Shown: one piece after another, positions 28,694 to 36,962 of the stretch | Layout of the letters: every line of letters starts with the position of its first letter | Position numbering within the stretch: position 1 is the stretch's first letter | Assembly: GCA_964532595.1 (NCBI GenBank) | Contig: CAZHIQ010000017.1 | Span: forward strand, 3,855-67,854 | DNA: 64,000 nucleotides | Direction: 5' to 3' | Source of the DNA: Chryseosolibacter sp964532595 | GTDB lineage: Bacteria; Bacteroidota; Bacteroidia; Cytophagales; Cyclobacteriaceae | Program-made: the position numbers and the translations under genes | Notes under the pieces: generated by a model | The model's input: only the letters and a program-made list of their open reading frames with translations | Told to the model about the DNA's origin: nothing | The model's database searches: none

Positions 28694-28948
28694 ATGGAAA
28701 GGAACGAACGCAAAGAAAGAATCGGACGAGTGACCAGCAACAAGATGCAGAAAACCATCACGGTTGCTGTTCAGAGAAAGGTGAAACATCCGATCTACGG
28801 CAAATTTGTAAATAGAACGACCACGTTCAAGGCGCACGACGAGGAGAATTCCGCCGGCGAAGGTGATCTGGTACGCATCATGGAGACCCGTCCGCTCAGC
28901 AAAGACAAGCGCTGGAGGCTCGTGGAAATCCTCGAGAGGGCTAAATAA
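28694..28948 (+). CDS. rpsQ: 30S ribosomal protein S17
   Basis: S17 is a primary 16S rRNA-binding protein with an OB fold. The 84-residue product has the GRVTSNKMQKTITVAVQRKV signature and, after the KHPIYGKFV segment, the DLVRIMETRPLSKDKRWRL motif. It follows rpmC by 5 nt. The 53-nt gap to rplN contains no recognisable signal. Confidence 0.97.
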   Translation: MERNERKERIGRVTSNKMQKTITVAVQRKVKHPIYGKFVNRTTTFKAHDEENSAGEGDLVRIMETRPLSKDKRWRLVEILERAK

Positions 28949-29001
28949 TCGCTTCTGCCCGAAGCCGACTAATTGTAAAAAAGATTTAAGCATAAAACGT
29001 C

Positions 29002-29370
29002 ATGATACGTAGTGAATCCAGACTTACCGTAGCCGATAACAGTGGTGCAAAAGAGGTTCTTTGTATGCACGTACTGGGCGGTACCCGCAAGGGGTACGCT
29101 TCCGTCGGAGATAAAATCGTGGTTACCGTTAAGTCTGCCCTGCCTTCCAGCCAGGTAAAGAAGGGAACGGTATCGAAGGCTGTGATTGTGCGCACGCGCA
29201 AGGAAGTAAGAAGAAAAGACGGATCTTATATCCGTTTTGAGGATAACGCGGCGGTGTTGCTGAATGCTCAGGACGAGCCCCGTGGTACCCGTATCTTCGG
29301 TCCCGTTGCACGTGAATTGCGCGAAAAGCAGTTTATGAAAATTGTTTCATTGGCCCCAGAAGTACTTTAA
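29002..29370 (+). CDS. rplN: 50S ribosomal protein L14
   Basis: L14 forms intersubunit bridges with 16S rRNA. It has 122 residues, the standard length, with the conserved MIRSESRLTVADNSGAKEV start and the RGTRIFGPVARELREKQFMK C-terminal segment. It is 3 nt before rplX. Confidence 0.98.
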   Translation: MIRSESRLTVADNSGAKEVLCMHVLGGTRKGYASVGDKIVVTVKSALPSSQVKKGTVSKAVIVRTRKEVRRKDGSYIRFEDNAAVLLNAQDEPRGTRIFGPVARELREKQFMKIVSLAPEVL

Positions 29371-29373
29371 GCC

Positions 29374-29715
29374 ATGAAGAGAAAGAGCAACGCACAACCC
29401 AAACTTCACGTTCGCAAAGGTGACACCGTAAAGGTGATTGCGGGCGATGACAAAGGCAAGGAAGGAAAAATCCTTGAAATAGACGCAGCGAACAGAAGGG
29501 CGCTTGTGGAAGGTGTTAATATCGTGACGAAACACGTGAAGCCTTCGGCTGGAAAGCCCGAGGGGGGAATCACCCGCACCGAAGCGTATATAAACCTCAG
29601 CAAGCTTATGCTCATCGATCCGGCAAGCGGACAGCCCACCCGGGTAGGCCGCAAGCTTAACGATAAGGGCAAGCTGCAGCGATATTCAAAGAAAACCGGA
29701 GAATTTATTAAGTGA
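29374..29715 (+). CDS. rplX: 50S ribosomal protein L24
   Basis: L24 initiates assembly of the large subunit. The 113-residue protein has the KOW motif (VRKGDTVKVIAGDDKGKEG, about residues 13-31) and the family segment TKHVKPSAGKPEGGI. The stop TGA shares its last base with the rplE ATG, so the two are translationally coupled. Confidence 0.97.
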   Translation: MKRKSNAQPKLHVRKGDTVKVIAGDDKGKEGKILEIDAANRRALVEGVNIVTKHVKPSAGKPEGGITRTEAYINLSKLMLIDPASGQPTRVGRKLNDKGKLQRYSKKTGEFIK

Positions 29716-30260
29716 TGGCAACGCCGAGACTCAAGGAAAAATATCTCAAGGAGATCGTCCCTGCGCTGAAGGACAAATTCAGCTATAACTCCGTTATGCA
29801 GGTACCCAAGATCGAGAAGATCTGTATCAACAAAGGCGTCGGTATCGCCGTAACGGATAAGAAGCTTATCGACGTGGCCGTTGAGGAAATCACAGCCATC
29901 ACCGGTCAGCGCGCAGTGCCGACCAAGTCGAAGAAGGCGATTTCAAACTTCAAGCTGCGTGAGAACATGCCGATCGGTGTCCGCGTGACACTGCGGGGTG
30001 ACCGTATGTTTGAATTCCTTGACCGCCTGGTAAACGTAGCTCTGCCGCGCGTGCGCGACTTCCGCGGCGTAAGCGCCAAAGGTTTCGATGGTCACGGCAA
30101 CTATACCCTGGGGGTTAAGGAACAGATTATCTTCCCCGAGATCTCTATCGATAAGGTAAGCCGCATAAGCGGTATGGATATCACTTTCGTGACATCCGCA
30201 AAAACTGACGAAGAAAGCTTCGAGCTCCTGAAACAATTCGGGATGCCGTTTGCAAAATAA
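29715..30260 (+). CDS. rplE: 50S ribosomal protein L5
   Basis: L5 binds 5S rRNA and contacts the P-site tRNA. It is 181 residues from the ATG at 29715. A GTG one codon earlier is possible but less likely, because the ATG gives a TGATG overlap with rplX. Conserved segments are VMQVPKIEKICINKGVG, KSKKAISNFKLRENMPIG and the C-terminal GMDITFVTSAKTDEESFELL. Confidence 0.97.
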   Translation: MATPRLKEKYLKEIVPALKDKFSYNSVMQVPKIEKICINKGVGIAVTDKKLIDVAVEEITAITGQRAVPTKSKKAISNFKLRENMPIGVRVTLRGDRMFEFLDRLVNVALPRVRDFRGVSAKGFDGHGNYTLGVKEQIIFPEISIDKVSRISGMDITFVTSAKTDEESFELLKQFGMPFAK

Positions 30261-30278
30261 GCACTATTAAGAATAAGC

Positions 30279-30548
30279 ATGGCTAAATTATCTGTAATCG
30301 CTAGGCAAGCAAAAAGGGAGAGACTGGTGGCTACCTATGCCGCTAAGCGCAAAGCATTGAAAGAAGCAGGCGACTATGAAGCGCTTGACAAACTGCCGCG
30401 CAATGCGTCTCCTGTGCGGTTGAAAAATCGCTGCAAGCTGACCGGCCGCCCCCGCGGATATATGCGTAAGTTCGGCATCTGCCGGAACGTGTTCCGCAAA
30501 ATGGCCGCAGAAGGCAAGATTCCGGGCTTGACCAAGTCAAGCTGGTAA
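30279..30548 (+). CDS. rpsN: 30S ribosomal protein S14, zinc-independent form
   Basis: S14 is a head protein near the P site. The 89-residue product is the longer type without the paired CxxC zinc ligands. Only two isolated cysteines occur, in NRCKLTGRPRGYMRKFGICR, a region otherwise typical of S14. It follows rplE by 18 nt. A 163-nt gap with its own promoter separates it from rpsH, so it may end a transcript segment. Confidence 0.97.
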   Translation: MAKLSVIARQAKRERLVATYAAKRKALKEAGDYEALDKLPRNASPVRLKNRCKLTGRPRGYMRKFGICRNVFRKMAAEGKIPGLTKSSW

Positions 30549-30628
30549 GCGCTGGCCCCGAATAAACATATTGGTTGCTGAGTATCAAGGTCGGTTCCGC
30601 TAAATTGAGGGCCGAAACCAGGTAACAG

Positions 30629-30660
30629 TTTGAATAATCGCAAATTGTTCAATATCTTTG
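30629..30660 (+). promoter_or_regulatory. Internal promoter before rpsH
   Basis: TTTG (30629-30632) and TATCTTTG (30653-30660) are 20 nt apart and match the Bacteroidetes promoter consensus. It lies in the 163-nt rpsN-rpsH gap, the largest gap between genes of the rplC-rplQ series, so the spc/alpha half may be transcribed partly on its own. The remainder of the gap shows only a weak hairpin around 30590-30615. Confidence 0.82.
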
Positions 30661-30711
30661 CAGCCCGGTTTCCGAAAACACGGGCTTGCTTTTTAATAAG
30701 AATACAAGAAA

Positions 30712-31110
30712 ATGACTGATCCTATAGCAGATTATTTAACCCGGCTGCGGAACGCCATCAAGGCGAACCACCGTGTTGTGGAGATTCCTGCTTCAAACCT
30801 TAAAAAGGAGATAACCAAAGTGTTGTTCGACAAGGGTTATATCCTGAATTACAAGTTTGAAGATACGCCCGATAACCAGGGAAAAATCAAGATTGCATTG
30901 AAATACAATCCAGAAACCCGGGAATCAGCTATTACAAGCCTTGAGCGGGTCAGTTCACCCGGTTTGCGTAAGTATGCCGATGCTACCCGCCTCCCGCGCG
31001 TGTTGAACGGGCTTGGCGTAGCCATCCTGTCGACTTCACGGGGCGTTATTACTGACAAAGAGGCCCGTACGATGAATGTCGGCGGCGAAGTATTGTGTTA
31101 CGTCTATTAA
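30712..31110 (+). CDS. rpsH: 30S ribosomal protein S8
   Basis: S8 binds the central domain of 16S rRNA, and in E. coli it represses the spc operon. The 132-residue protein has the family start TDPIADYLTRLRNAIKANH and the C-terminal STSRGVITDKEARTMNVGGE. It is the first gene after the internal promoter at 30629. Confidence 0.98.
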   Translation: MTDPIADYLTRLRNAIKANHRVVEIPASNLKKEITKVLFDKGYILNYKFEDTPDNQGKIKIALKYNPETRESAITSLERVSSPGLRKYADATRLPRVLNGLGVAILSTSRGVITDKEARTMNVGGEVLCYVY

Positions 31111-31119
31111 TTCTGAGAG

Positions 31120-31677
31120 ATGTCAAGGATAGGGAAACAACCGATTAATATACCCTCCGGAGTTACCGTCACCGTTGCTGCTGATAACGCTTCGGTTACC
31201 GTGAAGGGACCCAAAGGCGAATTGACGCAGGCTATTGAGCCAGCTTTCAAGATCAGTCAGGAAGATTCGACGTTGACAATTGTTCGTCCTTCGGAAGAAA
31301 AGCATCACAAGTCGTTGCACGGATTGTACCGCGCCCTGATCGCCAATATGGTAGAAGGGGTATCGAACGGCTTCCGTTTGCAGCTGGAGCTCGTGGGTGT
31401 CGGTTATCGTGCGAACGCCCAGAGCAACGTGCTTGAGCTTAGCTTGGGTTACTCACATAGCATTTTCGTAGGTATTCCTCCGGAAATCAAGGTGACCGCT
31501 ACTCAGGAAAAAGGGGGTAACCCGACGGTTGTACTGGAAGGCTCTGATAAGCAGTTGCTCGGTCAGGTTGCCGCGAAAATCCGTTCGCTCCGCAAAGTTG
31601 AACCTTACAAAGGCAAGGGTATTCGCTTTACAGGAGAATACATCCGCCGTAAAGCAGGTAAGGCAGCAGCGAAATAA
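31120..31677 (+). CDS. rplF: 50S ribosomal protein L6
   Basis: L6 lies near the factor-binding site and has two similar alpha/beta domains. At 185 residues it shows the MSRIGKQPINIPSGVTVTV start, the duplicated KGPKGELTQ-type strand, and the C-terminal PYKGKGIRFTGEYIRRKAGK. It follows rpsH by 9 nt. Confidence 0.98.
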   Translation: MSRIGKQPINIPSGVTVTVAADNASVTVKGPKGELTQAIEPAFKISQEDSTLTIVRPSEEKHHKSLHGLYRALIANMVEGVSNGFRLQLELVGVGYRANAQSNVLELSLGYSHSIFVGIPPEIKVTATQEKGGNPTVVLEGSDKQLLGQVAAKIRSLRKVEPYKGKGIRFTGEYIRRKAGKAAAK

Positions 31678-31716
31678 TTCAGCATACCCTTTAACGATTT
31701 ATAGCATCATAGAGAT

Positions 31717-32064
31717 ATGGCAGGCAAGAACAGAGAAAGACGCACAAAGATCAAGATGGGGATTCGGAGGAAGATCAGCGGTACGGCTGAGCGCCCCAGA
31801 TTGTCCGTCTTCAAAAGCAATACCGGTGTGTATGCACAGTTGATTGACGACGAAAAAGGAGTAACCCTTGCGTCTGCATCAGCCCGCGAACTCGGTAAGA
31901 AGGGCGTCAATGTTGAGATCTCCCACGGCGTGGGCAAGAAGCTGGCCGAAAAGGCTGCCGCTGCCGGAGTTCAGGAAGTTGTATTTGATCGCAATGGATA
32001 CCTTTATCACGGAAACGTCAAGGCCCTTGCCGAGGGTGCTCGTGAAGGTGGTTTGAAGTTCTAA
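31717..32064 (+). CDS. rplR: 50S ribosomal protein L18
   Basis: L18 binds 5S rRNA with L5. The 115-residue sequence has the basic N-terminus and the GTAERPRLSVFKSNTGVYAQ motif. The C-terminal DRNGYLYHGNVKALAEGARE is also characteristic. It lies between rplF and rpsE in canonical order. Confidence 0.98.
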   Translation: MAGKNRERRTKIKMGIRRKISGTAERPRLSVFKSNTGVYAQLIDDEKGVTLASASARELGKKGVNVEISHGVGKKLAEKAAAAGVQEVVFDRNGYLYHGNVKALAEGAREGGLKF

Positions 32065-32081
32065 GCATAAGAAACCAAGAT

Positions 32082-32600
32082 ATGTCTGTAAGCAATATTA
32101 GTACAGTAAAAGCCAGCGAAATCGACCTGAAAGAGCGCGTCGTGGCCATTGAGCGTGTAGCGAAAGTGGTAAAGGGCGGTCGTCGCTTCAGCTTCGCAGC
32201 AATCGTAGTCGTAGGCGATGGCAATGGCGTGGTCGGATACGGTTTGGGAAAGGCGAACGAAGTTACTGACGCCATTACCAAAGGTATCGATGACGCGAAA
32301 AAGCATCTTGTGAAGGTGCCGATTATCAACGGAACGGTTCCGCATGCGTCGCTCGGTAAATTCGGTGGTGGATTTGTACTGCTGAAGCCTGCTTCGCCGG
32401 GTACAGGTGTAATCGCCGGTGGTGCGATGCGCGCCGTACTGGAGAGCGCAGGGGTACACAACGTACTGGCTAAGTCAAGAGGATCGTCGAACCCTCACAA
32501 CGTGGTGAAGGCTACTTTCCGCGCCCTGACAACCATGCGCGACGCCTACAGCATTGCGAAAAAACGCGGCGTTTCATTGTCTAAGGTATTTAACGGCTAA
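32082..32600 (+). CDS. rpsE: 30S ribosomal protein S5
   Basis: S5 acts in decoding accuracy and forms part of the mRNA channel. The 172-residue protein has the double-stranded RNA-binding domain with VVKGGRRFSFAAIVVVGDGN. The C-terminal domain contains GTGVIAGGAMRAVLESAGV and a KSRGSSNPHNVVKAT segment. It is 5 nt from rpmD. Confidence 0.98.
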   Translation: MSVSNISTVKASEIDLKERVVAIERVAKVVKGGRRFSFAAIVVVGDGNGVVGYGLGKANEVTDAITKGIDDAKKHLVKVPIINGTVPHASLGKFGGGFVLLKPASPGTGVIAGGAMRAVLESAGVHNVLAKSRGSSNPHNVVKATFRALTTMRDAYSIAKKRGVSLSKVFNG

Positions 32601-32605
32601 GTGAC

Positions 32606-32785
32606 ATGGCGAAAGTTCAGATAACACAATCGAGAAGTATCATCAAACGGCCGGAAACCCAGGTGCGTACGATAAAAGCGCTTGGCTTAGGCAGGATCAA
32701 TAAGTCTGTGGAGGTTGAATTGACGCCTCAGATTGCTGGCATGATCCGGAAAGTAAATCACCTGATCACTGTAAAAGAACTTTAA
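32606..32785 (+). CDS. rpmD: 50S ribosomal protein L30
   Basis: This short gene encodes 59 residues beginning MAKVQITQSRSIIKRPETQ. The family motif ALGLGRINKSVEVELTPQIA is in the middle, and it ends HLITVKEL. It occupies the gap between rpsE and rplO, the standard place for L30. The start is 5 nt after the rpsE stop and the stop is 1 nt before the rplO ATG. L30 is a peripheral large-subunit protein. Confidence 0.96.
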   Translation: MAKVQITQSRSIIKRPETQVRTIKALGLGRINKSVEVELTPQIAGMIRKVNHLITVKEL

Positions 32786-32786
32786 G

Positions 32787-33233
32787 ATGAAACTGCATAC
32801 ACTGAAACCGGCTGAAGGATCGGTTAAAAATAACAAGCGACTGGGTCGCGGGCAGGCGTCCGGTGGATCTACAGCAGGTCGTGGTCATAAAGGTGCCGGA
32901 TCTCGTTCGGGTTACAGCCGCAAGCTGGGATTCGAAGGTGGTCAGATGCCCCTCCAACGCCGCGTGCCGAAATTCGGATTTAAAAACAACAATAAAGTAT
33001 ACTTCAAAGCGCTGAACCTGGATGTGCTGGAAGAGCTGGCGGGTAAGACCAGCGATGCCAACCTCACGCTTCAAGTGCTGATTGACAACGGCGTTGTCGG
33101 TAAAAACGACAAGGTAAAGGTTCTGGGAAGAGGAGAATTGAAGTCTAAAATCAGCGTTGAAGCCCATGCTTTCTCCGGAACCGCCGTAAAGGCGATTGAA
33201 AGCGTTGGCGGCACTGCTACAACATTGAAGTAA
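32787..33233 (+). CDS. rplO: 50S ribosomal protein L15
   Basis: L15 is a late-assembly protein with a long basic N-terminal arm. The 148-residue sequence has LGRGQASGGSTAGRGHKGAG in that arm and the GFEGGQMPLQRRVPKFGF segment. The globular C-terminal part ends near residue 145. The stop shares one base with the secY ATG. Confidence 0.97.
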   Translation: MKLHTLKPAEGSVKNNKRLGRGQASGGSTAGRGHKGAGSRSGYSRKLGFEGGQMPLQRRVPKFGFKNNNKVYFKALNLDVLEELAGKTSDANLTLQVLIDNGVVGKNDKVKVLGRGELKSKISVEAHAFSGTAVKAIESVGGTATTLK

Positions 33234-34333
33234 TGAAACGGTTCTTTCAGACCATACGGAACATTTTTTCGATCGAAGACCTTCGCGTTCGGATTCTGAA
33301 CACGATCGGGTTTCTGATCATTTTCCGACTGGGATCTTTTATCGTCCTCCCCGGAATTGATCCGAACCACCCGAGTCTGTCAGGACCTGGCGCTACTGAG
33401 GGGATCCTCGGTTTGCTGAACACATTTCTCGGCGGTTCTTTCAGCCGAGCGTCAATCTTCGCCCTGGGTATCATGCCCTATATCTCGGCGTCGATCATTG
33501 TTCAGCTCCTCACTTTTGCGGTTCCTTATTTCCAGAAGCTGCAAAAGGAAGGTGATTCCGGAAGAAAGCGTTTGAATCAGATTACGCGTGTACTGACCAT
33601 CGTTATCACGGGGTTCCAGTCGTACGCATATATCCGGGGAACGATCGACGAGGGGGCTATCATCCAGCCAGGTTTCTTCTTCTACTTCTCGACAATCACC
33701 ATTCTGGTGGCAGGAACGATGTTCTGTATGTGGTTGGGAGAACGCATTACCGACAAGGGAATTGGAAATGGTATTTCGGTCCTCATTATGATCGGTATCA
33801 TTTCACGGCTACCGCTGGCCCTTTATGAAGAGGCGGTGTATAATCGTGGAATGGGTGAGGCGTTGATCTTTATCGTTGAACTCCTCGTGCTGTTTGCCAT
33901 TGTGATGGGCGTAATTATGCTCACACAGGCCACACGTCGGATTCCAATTCAGTACGCGAAGCAGGTAATTGGAAATAAACTGTACGGCGGGAAGCGCGAC
34001 TTCATTCCGCTGAAGATGAACTCGGCAGGTGTNNNNNNNNNNNNNNNNNNNNNNNNNNNNNNNNNNNNNNNNNNNNNNNNNNNNNNNNNNNNNNNNNNNN
34101 NNNNNNNNNNNNNNNNNNNNNNNNNNNNNNNNGCGATCATTCCGGCGTTTGCCGTACTGTTCGGTGTGAGCCAGAACTTTGCCCAATTTTACGGTGGTAC
34201 TTCGCTGTTGATTATGGTAGGGGTTATCCTCGATACCTTGCAACAGATTGAAAGTCACCTCCTGATGCGGCACTACGAGGGTATGATGAAGTCCGGTAGA
34301 GTGAAAGGACGTTCTCAATTTGCTGCGGCTTAG
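33233..34333 (+). CDS. secY: Preprotein translocase subunit SecY, interrupted by an assembly gap
   Basis: SecY is the channel of the Sec translocon. The first 267 residues are normal, with membrane segments from about residue 17. After the N run the C-terminal part resumes with AFAVLFGVSQNFAQFYGGTS and TLQQIESHLLMRHYEGMM. Comparison with the E. coli protein suggests about 110 residues belong between these parts, but the 100 Ns hold only 33 codons. The true gene is therefore probably near 440 residues. There is no sign that it is broken in the organism. map follows after 8 nt. Confidence 0.95.
   Translation: MKRFFQTIRNIFSIEDLRVRILNTIGFLIIFRLGSFIVLPGIDPNHPSLSGPGATEGILGLLNTFLGGSFSRASIFALGIMPYISASIIVQLLTFAVPYFQKLQKEGDSGRKRLNQITRVLTIVITGFQSYAYIRGTIDEGAIIQPGFFFYFSTITILVAGTMFCMWLGERITDKGIGNGISVLIMIGIISRLPLALYEEAVYNRGMGEALIFIVELLVLFAIVMGVIMLTQATRRIPIQYAKQVIGNKLYGGKRDFIPLKMNSAGXXXXXXXXXXXXXXXXXXXXXXXXXXXXXXXXXXAIIPAFAVLFGVSQNFAQFYGGTSLLIMVGVILDTLQQIESHLLMRHYEGMMKSGRVKGRSQFAAA
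34033..34132. other. Assembly gap of 100 Ns
   Basis: Exactly 100 consecutive Ns lie inside secY, a typical placeholder for a scaffold gap of unknown size. Homology suggests the real missing sequence is about 320-340 bp. The reading frame is the same on both sides of the placeholder, which may be coincidence. Confidence 0.99.
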
Positions 34334-34341
34334 GGTTCGGA

Positions 34342-35154
34342 ATGGTTAACCTCAGGACGGAAGAAGAGCTGGCATTGATGCGTGAAAGCGCCCAGATTCT
34401 GGGAAAGGCGCACGGAGAAGTGGCCAGTCTTGTGAAGCCAGGGGTGAAGACCGAACTGCTGGACAAGGTTGCCGAGGAATTTATCCGCGACCACGGAGGG
34501 ATCCCGTCGTTCAAGAACTACAACGGTTTCCCTAGTTCACTGTGTATTTCGGTGAATGACGTGGTAGTGCACGGATTCCCTGGTGAGTACGAACTGCGCG
34601 ATACGGATATCATTACGGTCGACTGCGGTGTGTACTTCAAGGGGTATCACAGTGATTCAGCGTACACCTATCCCTTAGAAGGTGTGGCGGAAGAAACCCT
34701 GCTCTTGCTCGAGCGAACCTATGAGTCACTCTATCGCGCGATAGCGCAGGCGCGGGCCGGAAATCGGATTGGTGATGTTGCCTACGCGGTGCAGAGTTAT
34801 GTGGAGAGTTTCGGCTATGGTGTGGTGCGGGAACTTGTCGGACATGGGGTAGGGAAGAAGTTGCACGAGGCGCCCGAAGTGCCGAACTACGGAAAGCGCG
34901 GTAAGGGGGTTAAGCTTGTTCCGGGGATGGTCTTTGCCATCGAGCCCATGATTAACCAGGGAACCCGGCACGTGGTGATGGATGAGGATGGATGGACAGT
35001 AAGAACTGCTGATCGCAAGCCGTCGGCGCATTTTGAGCATACGGTGGCGATCCACGCCGACAGAACGGAGATTTTGACAACACACAAGTATATAGAAGAA
35101 AATTACAGTTATAAGTGGCGAAACAAAGGTCAATTGAGCAAGACGGAACAATAA
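34342..35154 (+). CDS. map: Type I methionine aminopeptidase
   Basis: This enzyme removes the N-terminal methionine from new proteins. The 270-residue product has all metal and catalytic residues of the family. They are the His in VVVHGFPG, the two Asp in ITVDCGVYFKGYHSDSAYT, His in GHGVGKKLHEAPEVP, Glu in FAIEPMINQG and Glu in HFEHTVAIHADRTEILT. Its last 40 nt overlap infA, and the C-terminal tail is a little longer than usual for that reason. The secY-map-infA order without adk is typical of Bacteroidetes. Confidence 0.97.
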   Translation: MVNLRTEEELALMRESAQILGKAHGEVASLVKPGVKTELLDKVAEEFIRDHGGIPSFKNYNGFPSSLCISVNDVVVHGFPGEYELRDTDIITVDCGVYFKGYHSDSAYTYPLEGVAEETLLLLERTYESLYRAIAQARAGNRIGDVAYAVQSYVESFGYGVVRELVGHGVGKKLHEAPEVPNYGKRGKGVKLVPGMVFAIEPMINQGTRHVVMDEDGWTVRTADRKPSAHFEHTVAIHADRTEILTTHKYIEENYSYKWRNKGQLSKTEQ

Positions 35155-35333
35155 CCGAAGCATTGTCGAATGCTATGTTTCGTGTTCAATTGGAGAATGG
35201 TCATGAAGTTCTGGCCCATATCTCCGGTAAGATGCGTATGAACTACATTCGCATTCTTCCTGGCGACCGTGTCAGGCTTGAGATGTCGCCTTATGATCTG
35301 ACAAAAGGAAGAATTGTATTCAGATACAAATAG
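35115..35333 (+). CDS. infA: Translation initiation factor IF-1
   Basis: IF-1 is a small OB-fold protein that binds the ribosomal A site during initiation. The 72 residues are almost identical to the family consensus (MAKQRSIEQDGTITEALS to DLTKGRIVFRYK). That fixes the start as GTG at 35115, inside the map gene. The 40-nt overlap in another frame implies translational coupling to map. rpmJ follows after 6 nt. Confidence 0.96.
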   Translation: MAKQRSIEQDGTITEALSNAMFRVQLENGHEVLAHISGKMRMNYIRILPGDRVRLEMSPYDLTKGRIVFRYK

Positions 35334-35339
35334 AGAAAG

Positions 35340-35456
35340 ATGAAAGTTAAAGCATCCATAAAGAAGCGTAGTGCGGATTGCAAGATTATCCGTCGCAAGG
35401 GTAAACTGTTTGTTATCAACAAGAAAAATCCTCGTTTCAAGCAGAGACAAGGATAA
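35340..35456 (+). CDS. rpmJ: 50S ribosomal protein L36, zinc-independent form
   Basis: This 38-residue protein starts MKVKASIKKRSADCKIIRR and ends RFKQRQG, the normal length and ends for L36. Only one of the four zinc ligands, Cys14, is kept. It is therefore the zinc-independent type, like S14 and S4 in this cluster. It lies between infA and rpsM as usual. Confidence 0.95.
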   Translation: MKVKASIKKRSADCKIIRRKGKLFVINKKNPRFKQRQG

Positions 35457-35501
35457 TCTTGGGTGGCCCGAAACATGACTAATTCGACAAATAATTAAGA
35501 T

Positions 35502-35882
35502 ATGGCACGTATTGCTGGTGTAGATATTCCGGATAACAAAAGAGGCGAGATCAGCCTTACTTACATTTTCGGTCTGGGGCGCCGTTCGGCGCAGGAAATC
35601 CTGACCGAGGCGGGTGTAAGCCTGGATAAGAAGGTTAAGGATTGGACCGACGATGAGTCGAATGCGATCCGGGCGATCATCGCTGAAAAATACCGTATTG
35701 AGGGTGTTCTGAAGTCTGAGATTCAGCTGAATATCAAGCGTTTGATGGACATCGGTTGTTATCGCGGTCTGCGTCACCGCAAAGGGCTTCCCGTGCGTGG
35801 ACAAACCACGAAGAACAACGCTCGTACGCGTAAGGGTAAGCGTAAGACCGTCGCCAACAAGAAGAAGGCTACTAAAGGCTAA
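35502..35882 (+). CDS. rpsM: 30S ribosomal protein S13
   Basis: S13 is a head protein that contacts the P-site tRNA and forms an intersubunit bridge. The 126-residue sequence has ARIAGVDIPDNKRGEISLTY at the start. The basic C-terminal tail includes YRGLRHRKGLPVRGQTTKNN and RTRKGKRKTV. It begins the alpha-type segment with rpsK, rpsD, rpoA and rplQ. Confidence 0.98.
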   Translation: MARIAGVDIPDNKRGEISLTYIFGLGRRSAQEILTEAGVSLDKKVKDWTDDESNAIRAIIAEKYRIEGVLKSEIQLNIKRLMDIGCYRGLRHRKGLPVRGQTTKNNARTRKGKRKTVANKKKATKG

Positions 35883-35910
35883 TTAATTTAACAATCAATA
35901 TTCTCCATTA

Positions 35911-36309
35911 ATGGCAACTGCTGATAAGAGAAAAGACAAAGCTAAGAAGAGGGTCGTCAACGTTGAGGCTGTTGGGCAAGCTCACATCAAGGCTACCTTT
36001 AACAATATCATCATCGCGATGACCAACAGTGCAGGCCAGGTGATTTCCTGGGCTTCTGCTGGTAAGATGGGCTTCAAAGGGTCAAAGAAGAACACACCCT
36101 ATGCGGCTCAGACGGCGGCGCAGGACTGTGCTTCGAAGGCTTATGATCTCGGTCTGAGAAAGGTTGAGGTGTTTGTTAAAGGCCCGGGGGCCGGTCGCGA
36201 GTCGGCTATCCGTACTATTCAGGGTGCCGGAATTGAGGTGACAGCTATCCGCGACGTCACACCGCTTCCGCACAACGGTTGCCGTCCTCCGAAAAGAAGA
36301 AGAGTTTAA
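35911..36309 (+). CDS. rpsK: 30S ribosomal protein S11
   Basis: S11 is a platform protein near the E site. The 132-residue product has AHIKATFNNIIIAMTNSAGQ, GPGAGRESAIR and the conserved C-terminal DVTPLPHNGCRPPKRRRV. It lies 28 nt after rpsM and 23 nt before rpsD. Confidence 0.98.
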   Translation: MATADKRKDKAKKRVVNVEAVGQAHIKATFNNIIIAMTNSAGQVISWASAGKMGFKGSKKNTPYAAQTAAQDCASKAYDLGLRKVEVFVKGPGAGRESAIRTIQGAGIEVTAIRDVTPLPHNGCRPPKRRRV

Positions 36310-36332
36310 AATAGACATATTCAGGTTACACC

Positions 36333-36938
36333 ATGGCAAGATATACAGGCCCCAAGGTCAGAATTTCAAGAAGATTCAACGAGCCTATTCTGGGTGAGAA
36401 TAAAGCGTTGCAAAAGAAAAACTACGGTCCCGGCCAGCACGGACGTGGTAAGCGACGCAAGCAGTCGGAATATGCTATCCAGTTGATTGAAAAGCAGAAG
36501 GCTAAGTACATCTACGGACTGCTCGAAAGACAGTTCGCGAAAGCCTTTGCCGAAGCTACCCGTCGCGGTGGTGTGACCGGCGAGAAACTGCTGCAATTGC
36601 TGGAGTCGCGGCTCGATAACGTTGTATACCGCCTCGGCATTGCGCCGACGCGCCGTGCCGCCCGTCAGCTGGTGCTGCACAAACACATTTCTGTAGATGG
36701 AGAGATCGTGAACATCCCCTCTTACCAGCTTAAACCTGGTCAGTTGGTTGCCGTTCGCGAGCGTTCCAAGAACCTTGAGGTAATTACGAACAGCCTCTCA
36801 CTGCAGGGTGCCCGGAAATACAATTGGTTGGAATGGGATATGAACGAAATGGCGGGTAAGATGGTGAATGTTCCCCTCCGTGCGGATATCCCTGAAAACA
36901 TCAATGAGCAGCTCATTGTTGAATTGTATTCGAAGTAA
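36333..36938 (+). CDS. rpsD: 30S ribosomal protein S4, zinc-free form
   Basis: S4 nucleates assembly of the 30S body and, in E. coli, represses the alpha operon. The 201-residue protein has no cysteine zinc site in its N-terminal domain (YGPGQHGRGKRRKQSEYAIQ). The S4 RNA-binding domain near residues 92-155 contains RLGIAPTRRAARQLVLHKHI. It is 24 nt from rpoA. Confidence 0.98.
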   Translation: MARYTGPKVRISRRFNEPILGENKALQKKNYGPGQHGRGKRRKQSEYAIQLIEKQKAKYIYGLLERQFAKAFAEATRRGGVTGEKLLQLLESRLDNVVYRLGIAPTRRAARQLVLHKHISVDGEIVNIPSYQLKPGQLVAVRERSKNLEVITNSLSLQGARKYNWLEWDMNEMAGKMVNVPLRADIPENINEQLIVELYSK

Positions 36939-36962
36939 TTAACACTGATAATCAACTACGCT

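Noticed and set aside
33233..34333. secY as a truncated pseudogene
   Set aside because: The short length is caused by the 100-N gap; both flanking parts are intact and in frame.
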